From Marmoricola sp. (lineage in GTDB: Bacteria; Actinomycetota; Actinomycetes; Propionibacteriales; Nocardioidaceae): 63,216 nucleotides of DNA. Within the stretch, counting starts at the first letter, position 1, and each line of letters opens with the position of its first letter. The stretch spans positions 1 to 63,216 of the forward strand of contig JAOPYE010000042.1 of the NCBI GenBank assembly GCA_025964775.1. The letters are read 5' to 3'. Made by a program: the position numbers and the translations under genes. The notes under the pieces were generated by a model, which saw only the letters and a list, made by a program, of their open reading frames with translations, had not been told where the DNA came from and ran no database searches. Shown piece after piece: positions 20,411-29,951 of this stretch.

Positions 20411-21028
20411 GTGTCTCAGGCAACGGGGGTTACTGAGCCGGCGGAGCAACGGCTCCCTCGGCGCAAGGGGCGTCCCCGCGACGCCAGCGCCGATGAGCGC
20501 ATCCTGGCCGCTGCGGCCGAACTGATCCTGCAGCGCGGCTACGACAACATGACGGTCGACGAGGTCGCAGCCATGGCCCGCGCCGGCAAGGCGACGGTCT
20601 ACCGCCGCTGGTCGGGCAAGGAGGACCTTGCCTTCGCAGCCCTCGAGCAGCTGTACAGCGCCGAGTTCCCGGTTCCCGACACCGGCAGCATCGTCGGCGA
20701 CCTGCGGGTCGCGATCACCCAGACCCTCGAGTTCGTCGGGACGGAGCAGGGTCGCGCGTACCTGCGGATGACGATCGCCGAATCGCTGCGCGACAAGCGC
20801 CTCGGAGGCCTGTACGCCGCGGCGTACCAGGCTCAGCAGCAGGGTTCGCGCGCGATGTTCGACCGTGCCATCGCCCGTGGCGAGCTCCGTCCGGACATCA
20901 GGATCGACTTCGCGGTCAGCTGGCTGACCTCGGTCCTCGTGCTGCGGACGACGATCGACGAGCCGCAGCCCACCATGGACGACGTCGACGACATGATCGA
21001 CTTCCTGATGCGCGGGATCTCGGTGTAG
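20411..21028 (+). CDS. TetR family transcriptional regulator
   Basis: 205 aa from the GTG giving VSQATGVTEPAEQ; a TACCTT hexamer lies 6 nt before it, which supports this start as leaderless. The N-terminal helix-turn-helix is DERILAAAAELILQRGY...MTVDEVAAMARAGKATVYRRW (about residues 35-80). The C-terminal ligand domain is of the TetR_C_16 or similar type (LRVAITQTLEFVGTEQGRAY). The target is not evident. It is divergent from amtB but that pair is 385 nt apart, and it ends with no gap against ftsY on the other strand (tag at 21026-21028, ftsY stop at 21029). Confidence 0.9.
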   Translation: MSQATGVTEPAEQRLPRRKGRPRDASADERILAAAAELILQRGYDNMTVDEVAAMARAGKATVYRRWSGKEDLAFAALEQLYSAEFPVPDTGSIVGDLRVAITQTLEFVGTEQGRAYLRMTIAESLRDKRLGGLYAAAYQAQQQGSRAMFDRAIARGELRPDIRIDFAVSWLTSVLVLRTTIDEPQPTMDDVDDMIDFLMRGISV

Positions 21029-22168
21029 TCAGCCGCCCAGCAGCGCGTCGACGAACTCAGCGGGATCGAACGGCGCGAGGTCGTCGGGGCCCTCCCCCAG
21101 GCCGACAAGCTTGACCGGTACGCCGAGCTCACGCTGGACCGCCACGACGATGCCGCCCTTGGCTGACCCGTCCAGCTTGGTCAGCACGATCCCGGTGACG
21201 TCGACCACCTCGCTGAAGACACGGGCCTGCACCATGCCGTTCTGGCCGGTGGTGGCGTCGAGGACGAGCAGCACCTCGCTGACCGGCAGCTGCTTCTCGA
21301 TCACCCTCTTGACCTTGCCCAGCTCGTCCATCAAGCCGGACTTGTTCTGGAGCCTGCCAGCGGTGTCGACCAGGACCACGTCCACCCCGCTCGCGATGCC
21401 GCTGCGAACGGACTCGAACGCGACGCTGGCGGGGTCGCTGCCCTCGGGCCCCGAGACCACCTCGACACCGACGCGCTCGCCCCAGGTCGTGAGCTGTTCG
21501 GTGGCCGCGGCCCGGAACGTGTCGGCCGCCCCCATCACGACGCTGCGGTCCTCCGCAACGAGCATGCGGGCGATCTTGCCGACCGAGGTCGTCTTGCCGG
21601 CTCCGTTGACCCCGACGACGAGGACGACCGCGGGCCCTGTCCCGCTGGGCGGATCGAGCCGCAGCGATCGGTCCATGCCGGCGTCGACGAGGGTGAGAAG
21701 CTCGGCGCGCAGCACAGCACGGGGGTCCGGTGCGGTGCCGCCTTCGACCCGCAACCGGGTACGCAGCCGCTCGACCAGCTCCGTGGTCGGTCCGACGCCG
21801 ACATCGGCGGTCAGCAGCGTGTCCTCGAGAGCCTCCCAGGTGTCCTCGTCGAGGCGGTCACGGGAGAGCAGCGCGAGCAGTCCGCGACCCAGGCCACCCT
21901 GGGATCCGGCCAGCCGCTGGCGAAGCCGGACCAGCCGGCTGGCGGCGGCTTCGGGCCGGTCGAGCACCGAGGCGGGCACCCCGGGTTCGGGGCCCGGTTC
22001 GTCGCCGGGTTCGACCTCGACGGGCGCCGCAGCGCCCTCGGCCACCGGAACCGGAGGCTCAGCGTGACGGGCCGTACGACGACGGGAGGCGACCAGCCCG
22101 ACCGAGGCAGCGATCGCGACGAGCGCGACCAAGACGAAGCAGACGATCAGGAGCATGCCCCAATCCAA
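21029..22168 (-). CDS. ftsY: Signal recognition particle receptor FtsY
   Basis: GTPase receptor that docks SRP-ribosome complexes at the membrane. 379 aa from TTG at 22168; an in-frame ATG at 22156 (MLLIVCFVLVAL) is an equally good start. An N-terminal transmembrane helix replaces the amphipathic helix of E. coli, as in other actinobacteria, followed by an acidic Pro/Glu linker (about 40-80). NG domain: LVVGVNGAGKTTSVGKIA, DTFRAAATEQL, DTAGRLQNKSGLMDEL, TKLDGSAKGG and the C-terminal GLGEGPDDLAPFDP. Confidence 0.96.
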   Translation of the reverse strand: MDWGMLLIVCFVLVALVAIAASVGLVASRRRTARHAEPPVPVAEGAAAPVEVEPGDEPGPEPGVPASVLDRPEAAASRLVRLRQRLAGSQGGLGRGLLALLSRDRLDEDTWEALEDTLLTADVGVGPTTELVERLRTRLRVEGGTAPDPRAVLRAELLTLVDAGMDRSLRLDPPSGTGPAVVLVVGVNGAGKTTSVGKIARMLVAEDRSVVMGAADTFRAAATEQLTTWGERVGVEVVSGPEGSDPASVAFESVRSGIASGVDVVLVDTAGRLQNKSGLMDELGKVKRVIEKQLPVSEVLLVLDATTGQNGMVQARVFSEVVDVTGIVLTKLDGSAKGGIVVAVQRELGVPVKLVGLGEGPDDLAPFDPAEFVDALLGG

Positions 22169-22190
22169 CCAGAGCGCAGGGCCTCCCGGT

Positions 22191-22367
22191 TCAGCGGCGG
22201 CTGTGCTCGTGCTCCAGGGTCGGCATCGCCTCGACGCCGCGCTTCAGCGCCTCGCCGAGCCATGGAGCGCCGGGGACTTCCTGGTCACGGTGGGGATAGG
22301 CGACGTACACGACGACAGCAGCGGCAATGATCAGGATCACCAGCATGGCGAACACCAGGAACAGCAT
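22191..22367 (-). CDS. Small single-pass membrane protein upstream of ftsY
   Basis: 58 aa from an ATG. The N-terminus is a clean hydrophobic helix (MLFLVFAMLVILIIAAAVVV, residues 1-20), followed by a short charged tail (YPHRDQEVPGAPW ... EHEHSRR). A GGAAGG-type site (minus strand of ccttcc, 22375-22380) precedes the start. It ends 22 nt before ftsY. No family can be named; codon use and placement in the smc-ftsY cluster make it credible. Confidence 0.65.
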   Translation of the reverse strand: MLFLVFAMLVILIIAAAVVVYVAYPHRDQEVPGAPWLGEALKRGVEAMPTLEHEHSRR

Positions 22368-22425
22368 GGGCAGACCTTCCGAGAGGGATCTCCCCCATCT
22401 TCTACCCGGACTCAAGCCCGTCGAA

Positions 22426-22893
22426 TCACGCCGTCGTCGACTGTGACCCAGGCAACAGCCTGGTGACCACATCGCGGATGATGTCGGGCATCGGGGTCGA
22501 CGGCCGACCCGGATCCGTGTTGTCGACGTAGACGTGGACGAAACGGCCCTCGGCAGCAGCCTCCTCGTCGGGTTCGCCGTCGCCACCCTGGAACAACCCG
22601 ATCCGGTAGATGACCGAGGAGGTGCCGACCTTCTCCGCGACCAGGCCCATGTCGATCGGTGTCGGGAACCCGATCTCGCGGAAGTAGCGGCAGCTCGTCT
22701 CGGCGACGACGCCGATCTGAGGCAACGCGCGCACGTCGACACCGGTGGCGTCGTAGAGATGGGCGTTGACGGCGGTGTCGAAGAGCTCGTAGTAGGTGGC
22801 GTTGTTCAGGTGGCCGTAGGCGTCGTCGTCGCGCCAGCGGGTGGTCGCGCGTCGCCAGGCGACGTAGTCGGCACGTGTGGGCCGCTCGCTCAC
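22426..22893 (-). CDS. Acyl-CoA thioesterase, hotdog fold (4HBT family)
   Basis: 155 aa. The 4HBT signature is in TRWRDDDAYGHLNNATYYELFDTAV, with the catalytic Asp/His-Asn cluster of 4-hydroxybenzoyl-CoA thioesterase-like enzymes. It starts at a GTG whose GTGA overlaps the smc stop. The substrate is unknown; acyl-CoA hydrolysis is the family role. Confidence 0.88.
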   Translation of the reverse strand: MSERPTRADYVAWRRATTRWRDDDAYGHLNNATYYELFDTAVNAHLYDATGVDVRALPQIGVVAETSCRYFREIGFPTPIDMGLVAEKVGTSSVIYRIGLFQGGDGEPDEEAAAEGRFVHVYVDNTDPGRPSTPMPDIIRDVVTRLLPGSQSTTA

Positions 22894-25800
22894 GCGCTCT
22901 CGGCCTCGCGCAGCCGCTGGCTGATCACGGCCGAGACGCCGTCGCCGCGCATCGATACGCCGTAGAGGGCGTCGCCGACCTCCATCGTGCGCTTCTGGTG
23001 GGTGATGACCAGGAGCTGCGAGTGAGCGCGCAGCTCCTCGTAGATCTCCAGCAGGCGGCCCAGGTTCGTGTCGTCCAGGGCAGCTTCGACCTCGTCGAGG
23101 ATGTAGAACGGCGACGGCCGTGCCTTGAACAGCGCAAACAGGAAGCAGACCGCCACCAGGGAGCGCTCTCCACCGGAGAGCAGCGAGAGCCGCTTGACCT
23201 TCTTGCCTGCCGGGCGGGCCTCGACCTCGATGCCGGTGGTCAGCATGTTGTCGGGGTCGGTGAGCACGAGCTTGCCCTCACCGCCGGGGAAGAGCCGGGA
23301 GAACGTCTCGTCGAAGGCCGTCACCACATCGGCATACGCCTCGGTGAACACCTGCTCGACCCGGTCGTCGACCTCCTTGACGATGTCCAGCAGGTCTCGG
23401 CGGGTACGCCGCAGGTCCTCGAGCTGCTCGGTGAGGAACTTGTGGCGTTCCTCCAGCGCGGAGAACTCCTCGAGGGCCAGCGGGTTGATCCGCCCGAGCT
23501 GGGCCAGGGCGCGTTCGGCCGAGCGCAGCCGCTTGGTCTGGACCTCACGGTCGTACGGCACCGGCTCGGGTACCTCGGCGCCCTCGGGAAGGTCGCCTGC
23601 CCCCTCGATGTCGAACTGCGGCACGAGCTGGTCCGGGCCGTACTCGGCGACGAGCGCGGCGGCGTCGAGCCCGAGCTCCTCGAGAGCCCGTTCCTCGAGC
23701 TGCTCGATGCGCATCCGCTGCTCGGTGCGGGCCATCTCGTCGCGGTGGACGGAGTTCACCAGCTCGTCCAGCGTCACGCCCAGCGCGCGCAGGCTCTCGC
23801 GGGCGGCGACCAGGTCGCGCTCGCGTCCCACCCGTCCCTGCTCGACCCGGGTGCGCTGGATCGAGGCGAGCTCGACCGACTCCTCGAGGCGAGCCAGTAC
23901 GACGGCCACGCCACGGGTCACCGCCTCGGCAACCTTGCCCTCGCGGATGAGGCGCTCGCGACGCTCGATCGCCCTGGCCTTGGCCTCGCGCTCGGCCCGG
24001 GCCGCGGCGAGCAGGCTGTCGGCGCGCCCGTGCAGCGCGCGGGCGCGCTCTTCCGCGGTACGCAGGGCGAGTCGGGAGTCCATCTCGTGCGCACGAGCAG
24101 CGCGGGCAGCTTCGGCGAGCTGCTCGCGCACTGACGTGTCGGGTTCGTCGTCGGGGGCGTCCTCGGCCGCGCTGAGGCGTGCCTCGAGCTCGGCCAGGCC
24201 GGCCTGGTCCTTGGCGTGCGACTCCTGGGCAGTCAGGATCGCCTGCTCGAGCCGGGCGCCCTCAGCCTTGGCCGCCCGGGCCTGCGACCCGTACTGCCCC
24301 AGCTCCTCGGCTACCGCAGCCAGTGCGGCATCGGACTCGTGCAGCTTGGCCAGCGCGACGTCGACGCGGCGGGCCGCGTCCTCGCGCTCGGCCTCCAGGG
24401 CACTGAGGGCGAACGTGAGCCGCTCGAGCTCGTGCCCGGCCCGGGTCAGCGACTCGGTTGCCTCGTCGACCGCTGCCTGGACCTCGATCAGGCTCGGCTG
24501 GCTCGACGACCCGCCGGCCGCGAAGTGCGCACCGAGCACATCGCCGTCCCGGGTGACGGCGGTGACGTCGGGCGCGTCGGCCACCAGCGAGCGCGCTGCA
24601 TCCAGATCGTCGACGACCGCGACCTTGAACAGCAGCCGGGAGAGCGCCGGGCGCAGCTCGGCCGGGCACTCGACGACGTCGATCGCATAGGTCGCGCCCG
24701 CCGTCAGGCCGGGCCACGCTGCGTCGTCGACACGAGCCCCACCGAGCAGGATGCCGGCACGGCCGAGGTCGTCGGCCTTGAGGTGGCCGATCGCCCCGAG
24801 GGCGGCGTCGACGTCGGTCACGGCCACGGCGTCGGCTGCGCCACCGAGGGCGGCCGCGACGGCGGCCTCGTATCCGGACCGGACGCTGAGCAGGGCGGCT
24901 ACCGACCCCAGGAGGCCGGAGACCGAGCCGGTCGCGGCGAGCAGCGCACCGGCACCGTCCTTGCGGTTCAGGCCCAGCTCGAGTGCTTCCTTGCGGGCGG
25001 CCAGTGCTCCGCGCTCGCGCTCGGCCAACTGCGCCTCGTCGCGCATCTTGGCCAGTCGTTCCTCGATGTCGGCGAGCAGACCGCTGGCTCCTTCGTGCTC
25101 GGCGTCGAGGCCCTCCTCGCCGGCGTCGAGCCCGGCGATCCGGGACTCCAGCGACGTGAAGCTCTGGGCGGCCTTCTCGGCCCGCGCCATGGCCTCGGCG
25201 CGGGCTTCGGCGAGCCGGGCGACCTCGTCCTGCGCCGCAGCGGCACGACTGCGCAATCCGTTGACCTGGCCGTGCAGCCGGGCCATCCCCTCGCGACGAT
25301 CCGCGGCGGCGCGCTGGAGACCGGCGATGCGGCGCTCCTCCTCGCCGAAGGACTGCTCGGCGCCCTGACGGGCACTCACGGCGCCTTCCAGGGCGAGTCG
25401 GTTTTCCTCCACCTCCGCGAGGATCGAGGCCTCCTCGACGCGCACGCGCTCGGCCTCGGCCTCGAGCTCGACGGGATCGCGACCGGCCGGCACGTCGGGC
25501 TCGACGGCTGCGTTGCGGACCCGCTCGGCGGCCAGGCTCGCCGTGCCGCGCAGGCGTTCGCGCAGCCCGTAGAGTCCGAACCAGGTTTCCTGCGCGCGGG
25601 CCAGGGCGGGCAGGTCCTCGCGCAACGCGGCTTCCAGAGCCGCCTCGATCTCGCGGGTCTGCGCGATCTCGGCCTCGACCTCGGCACGCCGTGCCACCAG
25701 CACGGTCTCGTCGGCGAGCTCCTGCTCCAGCGCGTCGCGGGCGGCGGCGAGGTCGTCGGCCATCAGCCGGGCGCGCGCATCGCGCAGGTCGGCCTGCACG

Positions 25801-26450
25801 GTCTGCGCACGGCGCGCCACCTCGGCCTGCCGACCCAGCGGCTTGAGCTGGCGGCGGATCTCGCTGAGCAGGTCGGAGAGACGGGTCAGGTTGCCCTCGG
25901 TGGAGTCGAGCTTGCGAAGCGCCTTCTCCTTGCGCTTGCGGTGCTTCAGGACGCCCGCGGCCTCCTCGATGAACCCCCGTCGCTCCTCCGGCGTCGCACG
26001 GAGGATCGAGTCGAGCTGGCCCTGGCCGACGATGACGTGCATCTCGCGACCGATGCCGGAGTCGGAGAGAAGCTCCTGGACATCGAGGAGACGGCAGGAG
26101 GTGCCGTTGATCGCATACTCGGAGCCACCGTTGCGGAACATCGTCCGGCTGATCGTGACCTCGGCGTACTCGATCGGGAGGGCCCCGTCGGTGTTGTCGA
26201 TGGTCAGCAGAACCTCGGCACGACCCAGGGGCGGGCGGCCGGCCGTACCGGCGAAGATGACGTCCTCCATCTTGCCGCCGCGCAGTGTCTTCGCGCCCTG
26301 CTCGCCCATCACCCAGGCGAGGGCGTCGACGACGTTGGATTTGCCGGAGCCGTTCGGACCGACGATGCAGGTGATGCCGGGTTCGAGCTGGAGGGTGGTC
26401 GCAGAGGCGAAGGACTTGAACCCCTTCAGGGTCAGGCTCTTCAGGTACAA
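22890..26450 (-). CDS. smc: Chromosome segregation protein SMC
   Basis: Core ATPase of condensin. 1186 aa, the normal length, from a TTG (MYLKSLTLKGFKSFA) with GAGGAG 7 nt upstream; the open frame extends further but that part is non-coding. Walker A is GPNGSGKSN at 31-39. Long coiled coils run from about 165-490 and 680-1000. The hinge lies around 510-660 (SVAALLSVRSGYEAAVAAAL). The C-terminal signature LSLLSGGERSLVAV and Walker B PFYILDEVEAALDD complete the ATPase head. No scpA or scpB is in the window. Confidence 0.97.
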   Translation of the reverse strand: MYLKSLTLKGFKSFASATTLQLEPGITCIVGPNGSGKSNVVDALAWVMGEQGAKTLRGGKMEDVIFAGTAGRPPLGRAEVLLTIDNTDGALPIEYAEVTISRTMFRNGGSEYAINGTSCRLLDVQELLSDSGIGREMHVIVGQGQLDSILRATPEERRGFIEEAAGVLKHRKRKEKALRKLDSTEGNLTRLSDLLSEIRRQLKPLGRQAEVARRAQTVQADLRDARARLMADDLAAARDALEQELADETVLVARRAEVEAEIAQTREIEAALEAALREDLPALARAQETWFGLYGLRERLRGTASLAAERVRNAAVEPDVPAGRDPVELEAEAERVRVEEASILAEVEENRLALEGAVSARQGAEQSFGEEERRIAGLQRAAADRREGMARLHGQVNGLRSRAAAAQDEVARLAEARAEAMARAEKAAQSFTSLESRIAGLDAGEEGLDAEHEGASGLLADIEERLAKMRDEAQLAERERGALAARKEALELGLNRKDGAGALLAATGSVSGLLGSVAALLSVRSGYEAAVAAALGGAADAVAVTDVDAALGAIGHLKADDLGRAGILLGGARVDDAAWPGLTAGATYAIDVVECPAELRPALSRLLFKVAVVDDLDAARSLVADAPDVTAVTRDGDVLGAHFAAGGSSSQPSLIEVQAAVDEATESLTRAGHELERLTFALSALEAEREDAARRVDVALAKLHESDAALAAVAEELGQYGSQARAAKAEGARLEQAILTAQESHAKDQAGLAELEARLSAAEDAPDDEPDTSVREQLAEAARAARAHEMDSRLALRTAEERARALHGRADSLLAAARAEREAKARAIERRERLIREGKVAEAVTRGVAVVLARLEESVELASIQRTRVEQGRVGRERDLVAARESLRALGVTLDELVNSVHRDEMARTEQRMRIEQLEERALEELGLDAAALVAEYGPDQLVPQFDIEGAGDLPEGAEVPEPVPYDREVQTKRLRSAERALAQLGRINPLALEEFSALEERHKFLTEQLEDLRRTRRDLLDIVKEVDDRVEQVFTEAYADVVTAFDETFSRLFPGGEGKLVLTDPDNMLTTGIEVEARPAGKKVKRLSLLSGGERSLVAVCFLFALFKARPSPFYILDEVEAALDDTNLGRLLEIYEELRAHSQLLVITHQKRTMEVGDALYGVSMRGDGVSAVISQRLREAESA

Positions 26451-26721
26451 CGGGTGCTCCTCACTCCGGCACTGCACGACCACGGACGTAGGCACGCGAA
26501 CAGGCATCCTAATCGGGGCGCCTGCCGGGGGAAGCGGCACACCGAGCCTACGTCGAGAGCGCACCTGAGGCCGACGGTGGGTCGCGTGTCGGAATCGCAT
26601 CCTGGTGGTCTTGACGCGGGCCGTGGCCGCGAGCACGATCAGGAATTGCCGCTGGCCCGGGTCACTCGGGTTGTCGCTGACCATGCGGGCCGGTTCTCCA
26701 GCCACCACGAAAGGTCAGCTC

Positions 26722-27018
26722 ATGCCCGACACCCTCATCCTGGAGTTCGCCGAAGGCTCGGTCGACGACTTCAACGCAGTCAATGCCATTCTCGGTCTGG
26801 ATTTCGGGAGCGGCTCCGGCGACTGGCCTGCGGGCCTGCGCCACATCCAGGCCGGGACGACCGATTCAGGTGGCCTCGTCGTGATCGAGAACTGGGACAC
26901 GCGCGAGCAGCAGGAAGCCTTCATGCACTCCCGCCTCGGGCCTGCGCTCGCACAGGCCGAGGTACCGGCACCGTCACGGGTCGAGTGGTTCAGCGGGCTC
27001 GGTTCCCACACGCCGTAG
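26722..27018 (+). CDS. Small ABM-like (dimeric alpha-beta barrel) protein
   Basis: 98 aa from an ATG with AAAGG 7 nt upstream. It looks like a ferredoxin-like dimeric barrel of the antibiotic-biosynthesis-monooxygenase type (VIENWDTREQQEAFMHSRLGPALAQA, VEWFSGLGS). It is the only plus-strand gene in this stretch. Function unknown; many such proteins bind small ligands or heme. The family call is moderate. Confidence 0.7.
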   Translation: MPDTLILEFAEGSVDDFNAVNAILGLDFGSGSGDWPAGLRHIQAGTTDSGGLVVIENWDTREQQEAFMHSRLGPALAQAEVPAPSRVEWFSGLGSHTP

Positions 27019-27101
27019 CCCACATCGGCTGGGAGCTGGCCCCCGGGTTCTTCGTCACCGGGCTGGGCAGCGGCGCACTGATCGCACCAGTGCGCGAGAA
27101 G

Positions 27102-27136
27102 GGGTCGTCGTGGCCGAACATCGGCCACGGCGACCC
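27102..27136. terminator. 16-bp hairpin between convergent genes
   Basis: GGGTCGTCGTGGCCGA (27102-27117) pairs with 27121-27136 over 16 bp with a single T-G wobble and a 3-nt ACA loop. It lies between the stop of the plus-strand ABM-like gene and the stop of the minus-strand coiled-coil gene, so it can serve both. No T-run is present. Confidence 0.75.
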
Positions 27137-27164
27137 TGGGTGTCTCCGCGTGGTGGAGCGGCAG

Positions 27165-27356
27165 TCAGGCGAGTTCGAGAACGTCGTCTGCAGATGCGCT
27201 GACCATCTCGGCCAGGGCGTCGTTCTCCTTCTGGAGGCGGACCGCGACCGCTTCGAGGTCGTCGATCCGCAGGCGAAGGAGTTGGTTCTCACGTGCGAGG
27301 CGGGCCGTCACGCGGGGATCCGCGTTGCCCATGTAGCCGAGGAGAGCCTTGGCCAT
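27165..27356 (-). CDS. Small coiled-coil protein
   Basis: 63 aa. MAKALLGYMGNADPRV is followed by a leucine heptad segment (LARENQLLRLRIDDLEAVAVRL, about 20-60), predicted to form a parallel coiled coil. Similar short proteins starting MAKALLG occur in other actinobacteria (recalled, not checked). It is on the mutM strand but upstream material separates them (97 nt). No function known. Confidence 0.7.
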   Translation of the reverse strand: MAKALLGYMGNADPRVTARLARENQLLRLRIDDLEAVAVRLQKENDALAEMVSASADDVLELA

Positions 27357-27453
27357 GGATATGTCCTCCGGGGGAATTCGAGGTTGGTGACCCGTACGGG
27401 GCCGCCTACAAGAATCTCACGATGCGGGCCGACGAGCAAGACCGCAGGTTCGC

Positions 27454-28350
27454 TCAGCGCGTCGGGAGGACGTTCGTCCCGGTCCGCGGCCGTGCGGAGC
27501 CCCCTGAGCCGCGCGGCGCCGGCTGGCACCGAGGGCAGAAGAACGAGGACCGGTTCATGAAGCTGGTCCGGCGTACGGCGGCGCCGCAGCGGGAGCACGG
27601 CTGGCCCTGGCGGCCGTAGACCTCCAGCGAGCGGTCGAAATAGCCGCTTTCGCCGTTCACGTTCACGTAGAGCGCATCGAAGGACGTGCCGCCCTGGCGC
27701 AGAGCGGCGGTCATCACCGTGCGGGCGGCCGCGAGCACCCGCTCGATGTCGACGGCCCGTAGCCGGTCCCCCGGGCGGTCCCCGTGCAGCCGCGCGAGCC
27801 AGAGGGCCTCGTCGGCGTAGATGTTGCCGACCCCGGAGATCATCGTCTGGTTGAGCAGGATCCGCTTGATGCCCGACGAGCTGCGCCGGGCCCTGCCTAC
27901 GAACCCGGCGTCGTCGAAGGCCTCGTCCAGCGGATCGCGCGCGATGTGGGTGAGCTCCTCGGGCAGGTCTGCTCCCCCGGATGAGAGCGACAGGCCGCCG
28001 AACATCCGCTGGTCCACGAAGCGCAGCTCGATGTCGCTGCCGGCAAGTGCGAACCTGACCCGCAGGTGCCGTTCGTCGGCCGTGCCCCGGGGCTGGACGA
28101 GCATCTGCCCGCTCATCCCCAGGTGGCCGAGCAGCGCGTCTCCCGAGTCGAGCGGCAGCCAGAGGTACTTGCCGCGTCGGCGTGCAGCGGTGAACGTGCG
28201 TCCGGTCAGGACCGCCGCGAAGTCCTCGGGGCCGGGCAGGTGGCGGCGTACCGGACGGGGGTGGAGGACCTCGACGGCCTCGATGCGCCGGTCCAGCACG
28301 TGGCGTTCGAGGCCACGACGGACGACCTCGACCTCGGGGAGCTCAGGCAC
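27454..28350 (-). CDS. mutM: Formamidopyrimidine-DNA glycosylase
   Basis: Base-excision repair enzyme for 8-oxoguanine and formamidopyrimidines. 298 aa with a GTG start; Met removal exposes the catalytic Pro2 of [15 protein letters not shown]2TH region with [14 protein letters not shown]. The zinc finger at the C-terminus has CSRCG and CPRCQ. A 20-residue Arg/Gly/Pro-rich tail follows. It starts 10 nt after the rnc stop in the operon DUF177-rpmF-rnc-mutM. Confidence 0.97.
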   Translation of the reverse strand: MPELPEVEVVRRGLERHVLDRRIEAVEVLHPRPVRRHLPGPEDFAAVLTGRTFTAARRRGKYLWLPLDSGDALLGHLGMSGQMLVQPRGTADERHLRVRFALAGSDIELRFVDQRMFGGLSLSSGGADLPEELTHIARDPLDEAFDDAGFVGRARRSSSGIKRILLNQTMISGVGNIYADEALWLARLHGDRPGDRLRAVDIERVLAAARTVMTAALRQGGTSFDALYVNVNGESGYFDRSLEVYGRQGQPCSRCGAAVRRTSFMNRSSFFCPRCQPAPRGSGGSARPRTGTNVLPTR

Positions 28351-28360
28351 GCCTCAGCGC

Positions 28361-29095
28361 CTAGGCGTCGGCGTCGGCAGGCTCGGGTTCGGGAAGCTCG
28401 GCCAGCAGGGTCCCGTACGCCGACTCGGCCGCCTGCTGCTCGGCTTCCTTCTTCGAACGGCCGACGCCGTGGCCGTGCATCCGGTCGGCCACGCGGACCT
28501 GGGCCGTGAAGGTCTTCATGTGGTCCGGACCGTCGTCCTCGATCAGGTACGCCGGAACGCCCAGGTCGTGCTCGGCACAGAATTCCTGGAGGCTCGTCTT
28601 CCAGTCCAGGCCGGCGCCCAGCGCGGCTGCCGCCTCCAGGAGCGGGTCGAAGAGCAGGTGGACCAGGGTCGCGGCGGCGTCATGGCCGCCCGAGAGGAAC
28701 GTCGCCCCGATCACGGCCTCGACGGTGTCGGCGAGGATCGATGCCTTGTCGTGGCCGCCGGTCGTCTCCTCGCCCTTGCCGAGGTGGATGTGCGGACCCA
28801 GGCCGATGGTGCGGGCGACGTCGGCCAGCGCGCGCGCGTTGACGACCGCGGCGCGCAGCTTGGCCAGGCGGCCCTCCGAGAGGTCCGGGTGGGTGCGGTA
28901 CAGCGTCTCGGTGATGACCACACCGAGGACCGAGTCGCCCAGGAACTCCAGCCGCTCGTTGGTGGGCAGGCCACCGTTCTCGTAGGCGTAGGACCGGTGG
29001 GTGAGGGCAAGCTCCAGCAGCTCGGGACTCAGAACAGGGTCACCGAGCGCGTCACGCAAGTCCTTGTACAGCTCGGTGCTGTACGGATGCGTCAA
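28361..29095 (-). CDS. rnc: Ribonuclease III
   Basis: Double-strand RNA endonuclease for rRNA and mRNA processing. 244 aa from a TTG ([15 protein letters not shown]) 16 nt after rpmF; the frame is open further but overlaps rpmF. The catalytic signature is [13 protein letters not shown], with the second acidic site in [15 protein letters not shown]. The C-terminal dsRNA-binding domain ends [18 protein letters not shown]. The start is not marked by a good ribosome-binding site, so the exact N-terminus is uncertain. Confidence 0.95.
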   Translation of the reverse strand: MTHPYSTELYKDLRDALGDPVLSPELLELALTHRSYAYENGGLPTNERLEFLGDSVLGVVITETLYRTHPDLSEGRLAKLRAAVVNARALADVARTIGLGPHIHLGKGEETTGGHDKASILADTVEAVIGATFLSGGHDAAATLVHLLFDPLLEAAAALGAGLDWKTSLQEFCAEHDLGVPAYLIEDDGPDHMKTFTAQVRVADRMHGHGVGRSKKEAEQQAAESAYGTLLAELPEPEPADADA

Positions 29096-29111
29096 GGCCG
29101 TCTCAGCCCGG

Positions 29112-29297
29112 TCAGATGACCTGGCGGCGGTCGGCCTTGGCGCCGTACTGGCCGCACTCGGGGCAAGCACGGTGGGGCAGGTGCTTGGAACCACAGGCCG
29201 GGTTGGTGCAGGTCACCAGGGACGGCGCAACGGCCTTCCAGGCCGAACGACGGTGGCGCGTGTTGCTGCGCGACATCTTCCGCTTCGGGACAGCCAC
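29112..29297 (-). CDS. rpmF: 50S ribosomal protein L32
   Basis: 61 aa with a GTG start and GAGGAG site. [20 protein letters not shown] is typical. Four Cys in CTNPACGS and ACPECGQ make it the zinc-binding (C+) form. It follows the DUF177 gene after about 19 nt, the conserved yceD-rpmF pair. Confidence 0.98.
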   Translation of the reverse strand: MAVPKRKMSRSNTRHRRSAWKAVAPSLVTCTNPACGSKHLPHRACPECGQYGAKADRRQVI

Positions 29298-29316
29298 GAT
29301 GTACTCCTCGTTGATT

Positions 29317-29877
29317 TCAGTCTTTGTCGGGTGCAGCGATGTCCTGCAGTGCTGCCCATCGCGGATCGATGGGTTCGCTGTGCTGATGCTCCGGGTCGTC
29401 CGCCAGGCGTGCGCCACATTCGACGCACAGTCCCGGACAGTCGTCCTGGCACAACGGCTGGAACGGCAGCGCGAGCACCACCGCATCCCGCAGGACCGGC
29501 TCGAGGTCGATCAGATCGCCCTCGGTCCGGCGGACATCGGTCTCCTCGTCGGCGCCAGGATCAGTGCCTTCGCGGGAGTCGTCGTAGAGGAACAGCTCCT
29601 GGAGATCGATCGTCATGTCGTCCTCGATCGGCTCCAGGCACCGTGCGCACTCACCCTCCAGCTCCGCCGCAGCGGTTCCGGTGATGAGCACTCCCTCCAT
29701 GACTGCTTCGAGTCGCAGGTCGAACGTGACCGGCGAACCCTCGGCAACACCCAGGATTTCGATGCCCAGCTCGGCAGGAGCCTCAGCGGTGAACGACATC
29801 AGACGCTGGGACCCCGGGCGGCGGCCGAGCTCGCGTGTATCGAGCACGAGCGGCGCTCTCGGGTCGAGATTGCGCAA
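29317..29877 (-). CDS. DUF177/YceD family protein
   Basis: 186 aa from a TTG. YceD family proteins are always coupled to rpmF and have been linked to 23S rRNA metabolism in plants and bacteria. The Cys motifs CARCLEP and [13 protein letters not shown] are present; the C-terminus [10 protein letters not shown] is typical. A sigma-A-like promoter sits about 40 nt upstream, so it is probably the first gene of the DUF177-rpmF-rnc-mutM unit. Confidence 0.93.
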   Translation of the reverse strand: MRNLDPRAPLVLDTRELGRRPGSQRLMSFTAEAPAELGIEILGVAEGSPVTFDLRLEAVMEGVLITGTAAAELEGECARCLEPIEDDMTIDLQELFLYDDSREGTDPGADEETDVRRTEGDLIDLEPVLRDAVVLALPFQPLCQDDCPGLCVECGARLADDPEHQHSEPIDPRWAALQDIAAPDKD

Positions 29878-29914
29878 GATGTCACTTCCGTTGGAGCTCT
29901 GCAGAACCTCCGGG

Positions 29915-29944
29915 AGTCTATCTGCGTTGCCGCTCCGGGGCCAA
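29915..29944 (-). promoter_or_regulatory. Promoter of DUF177-rpmF-rnc-mutM
   Basis: TTGGCC and TAGACT hexamers with an 18-bp spacer on the minus strand, 38 nt before the TTG start. The same TTGGCC-N18-TAGAnT layout precedes tRNA-Glu at 50801-50830, which supports it as the local housekeeping promoter form. Confidence 0.55.
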
Positions 29945-29951
29945 TCGGAGG

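Noticed and set aside
26451..26708. 86-codon N-terminal extension of smc
   Set aside because: SMC proteins begin at MYLKSLTLKGF; the TTG there has a good ribosome-binding site.
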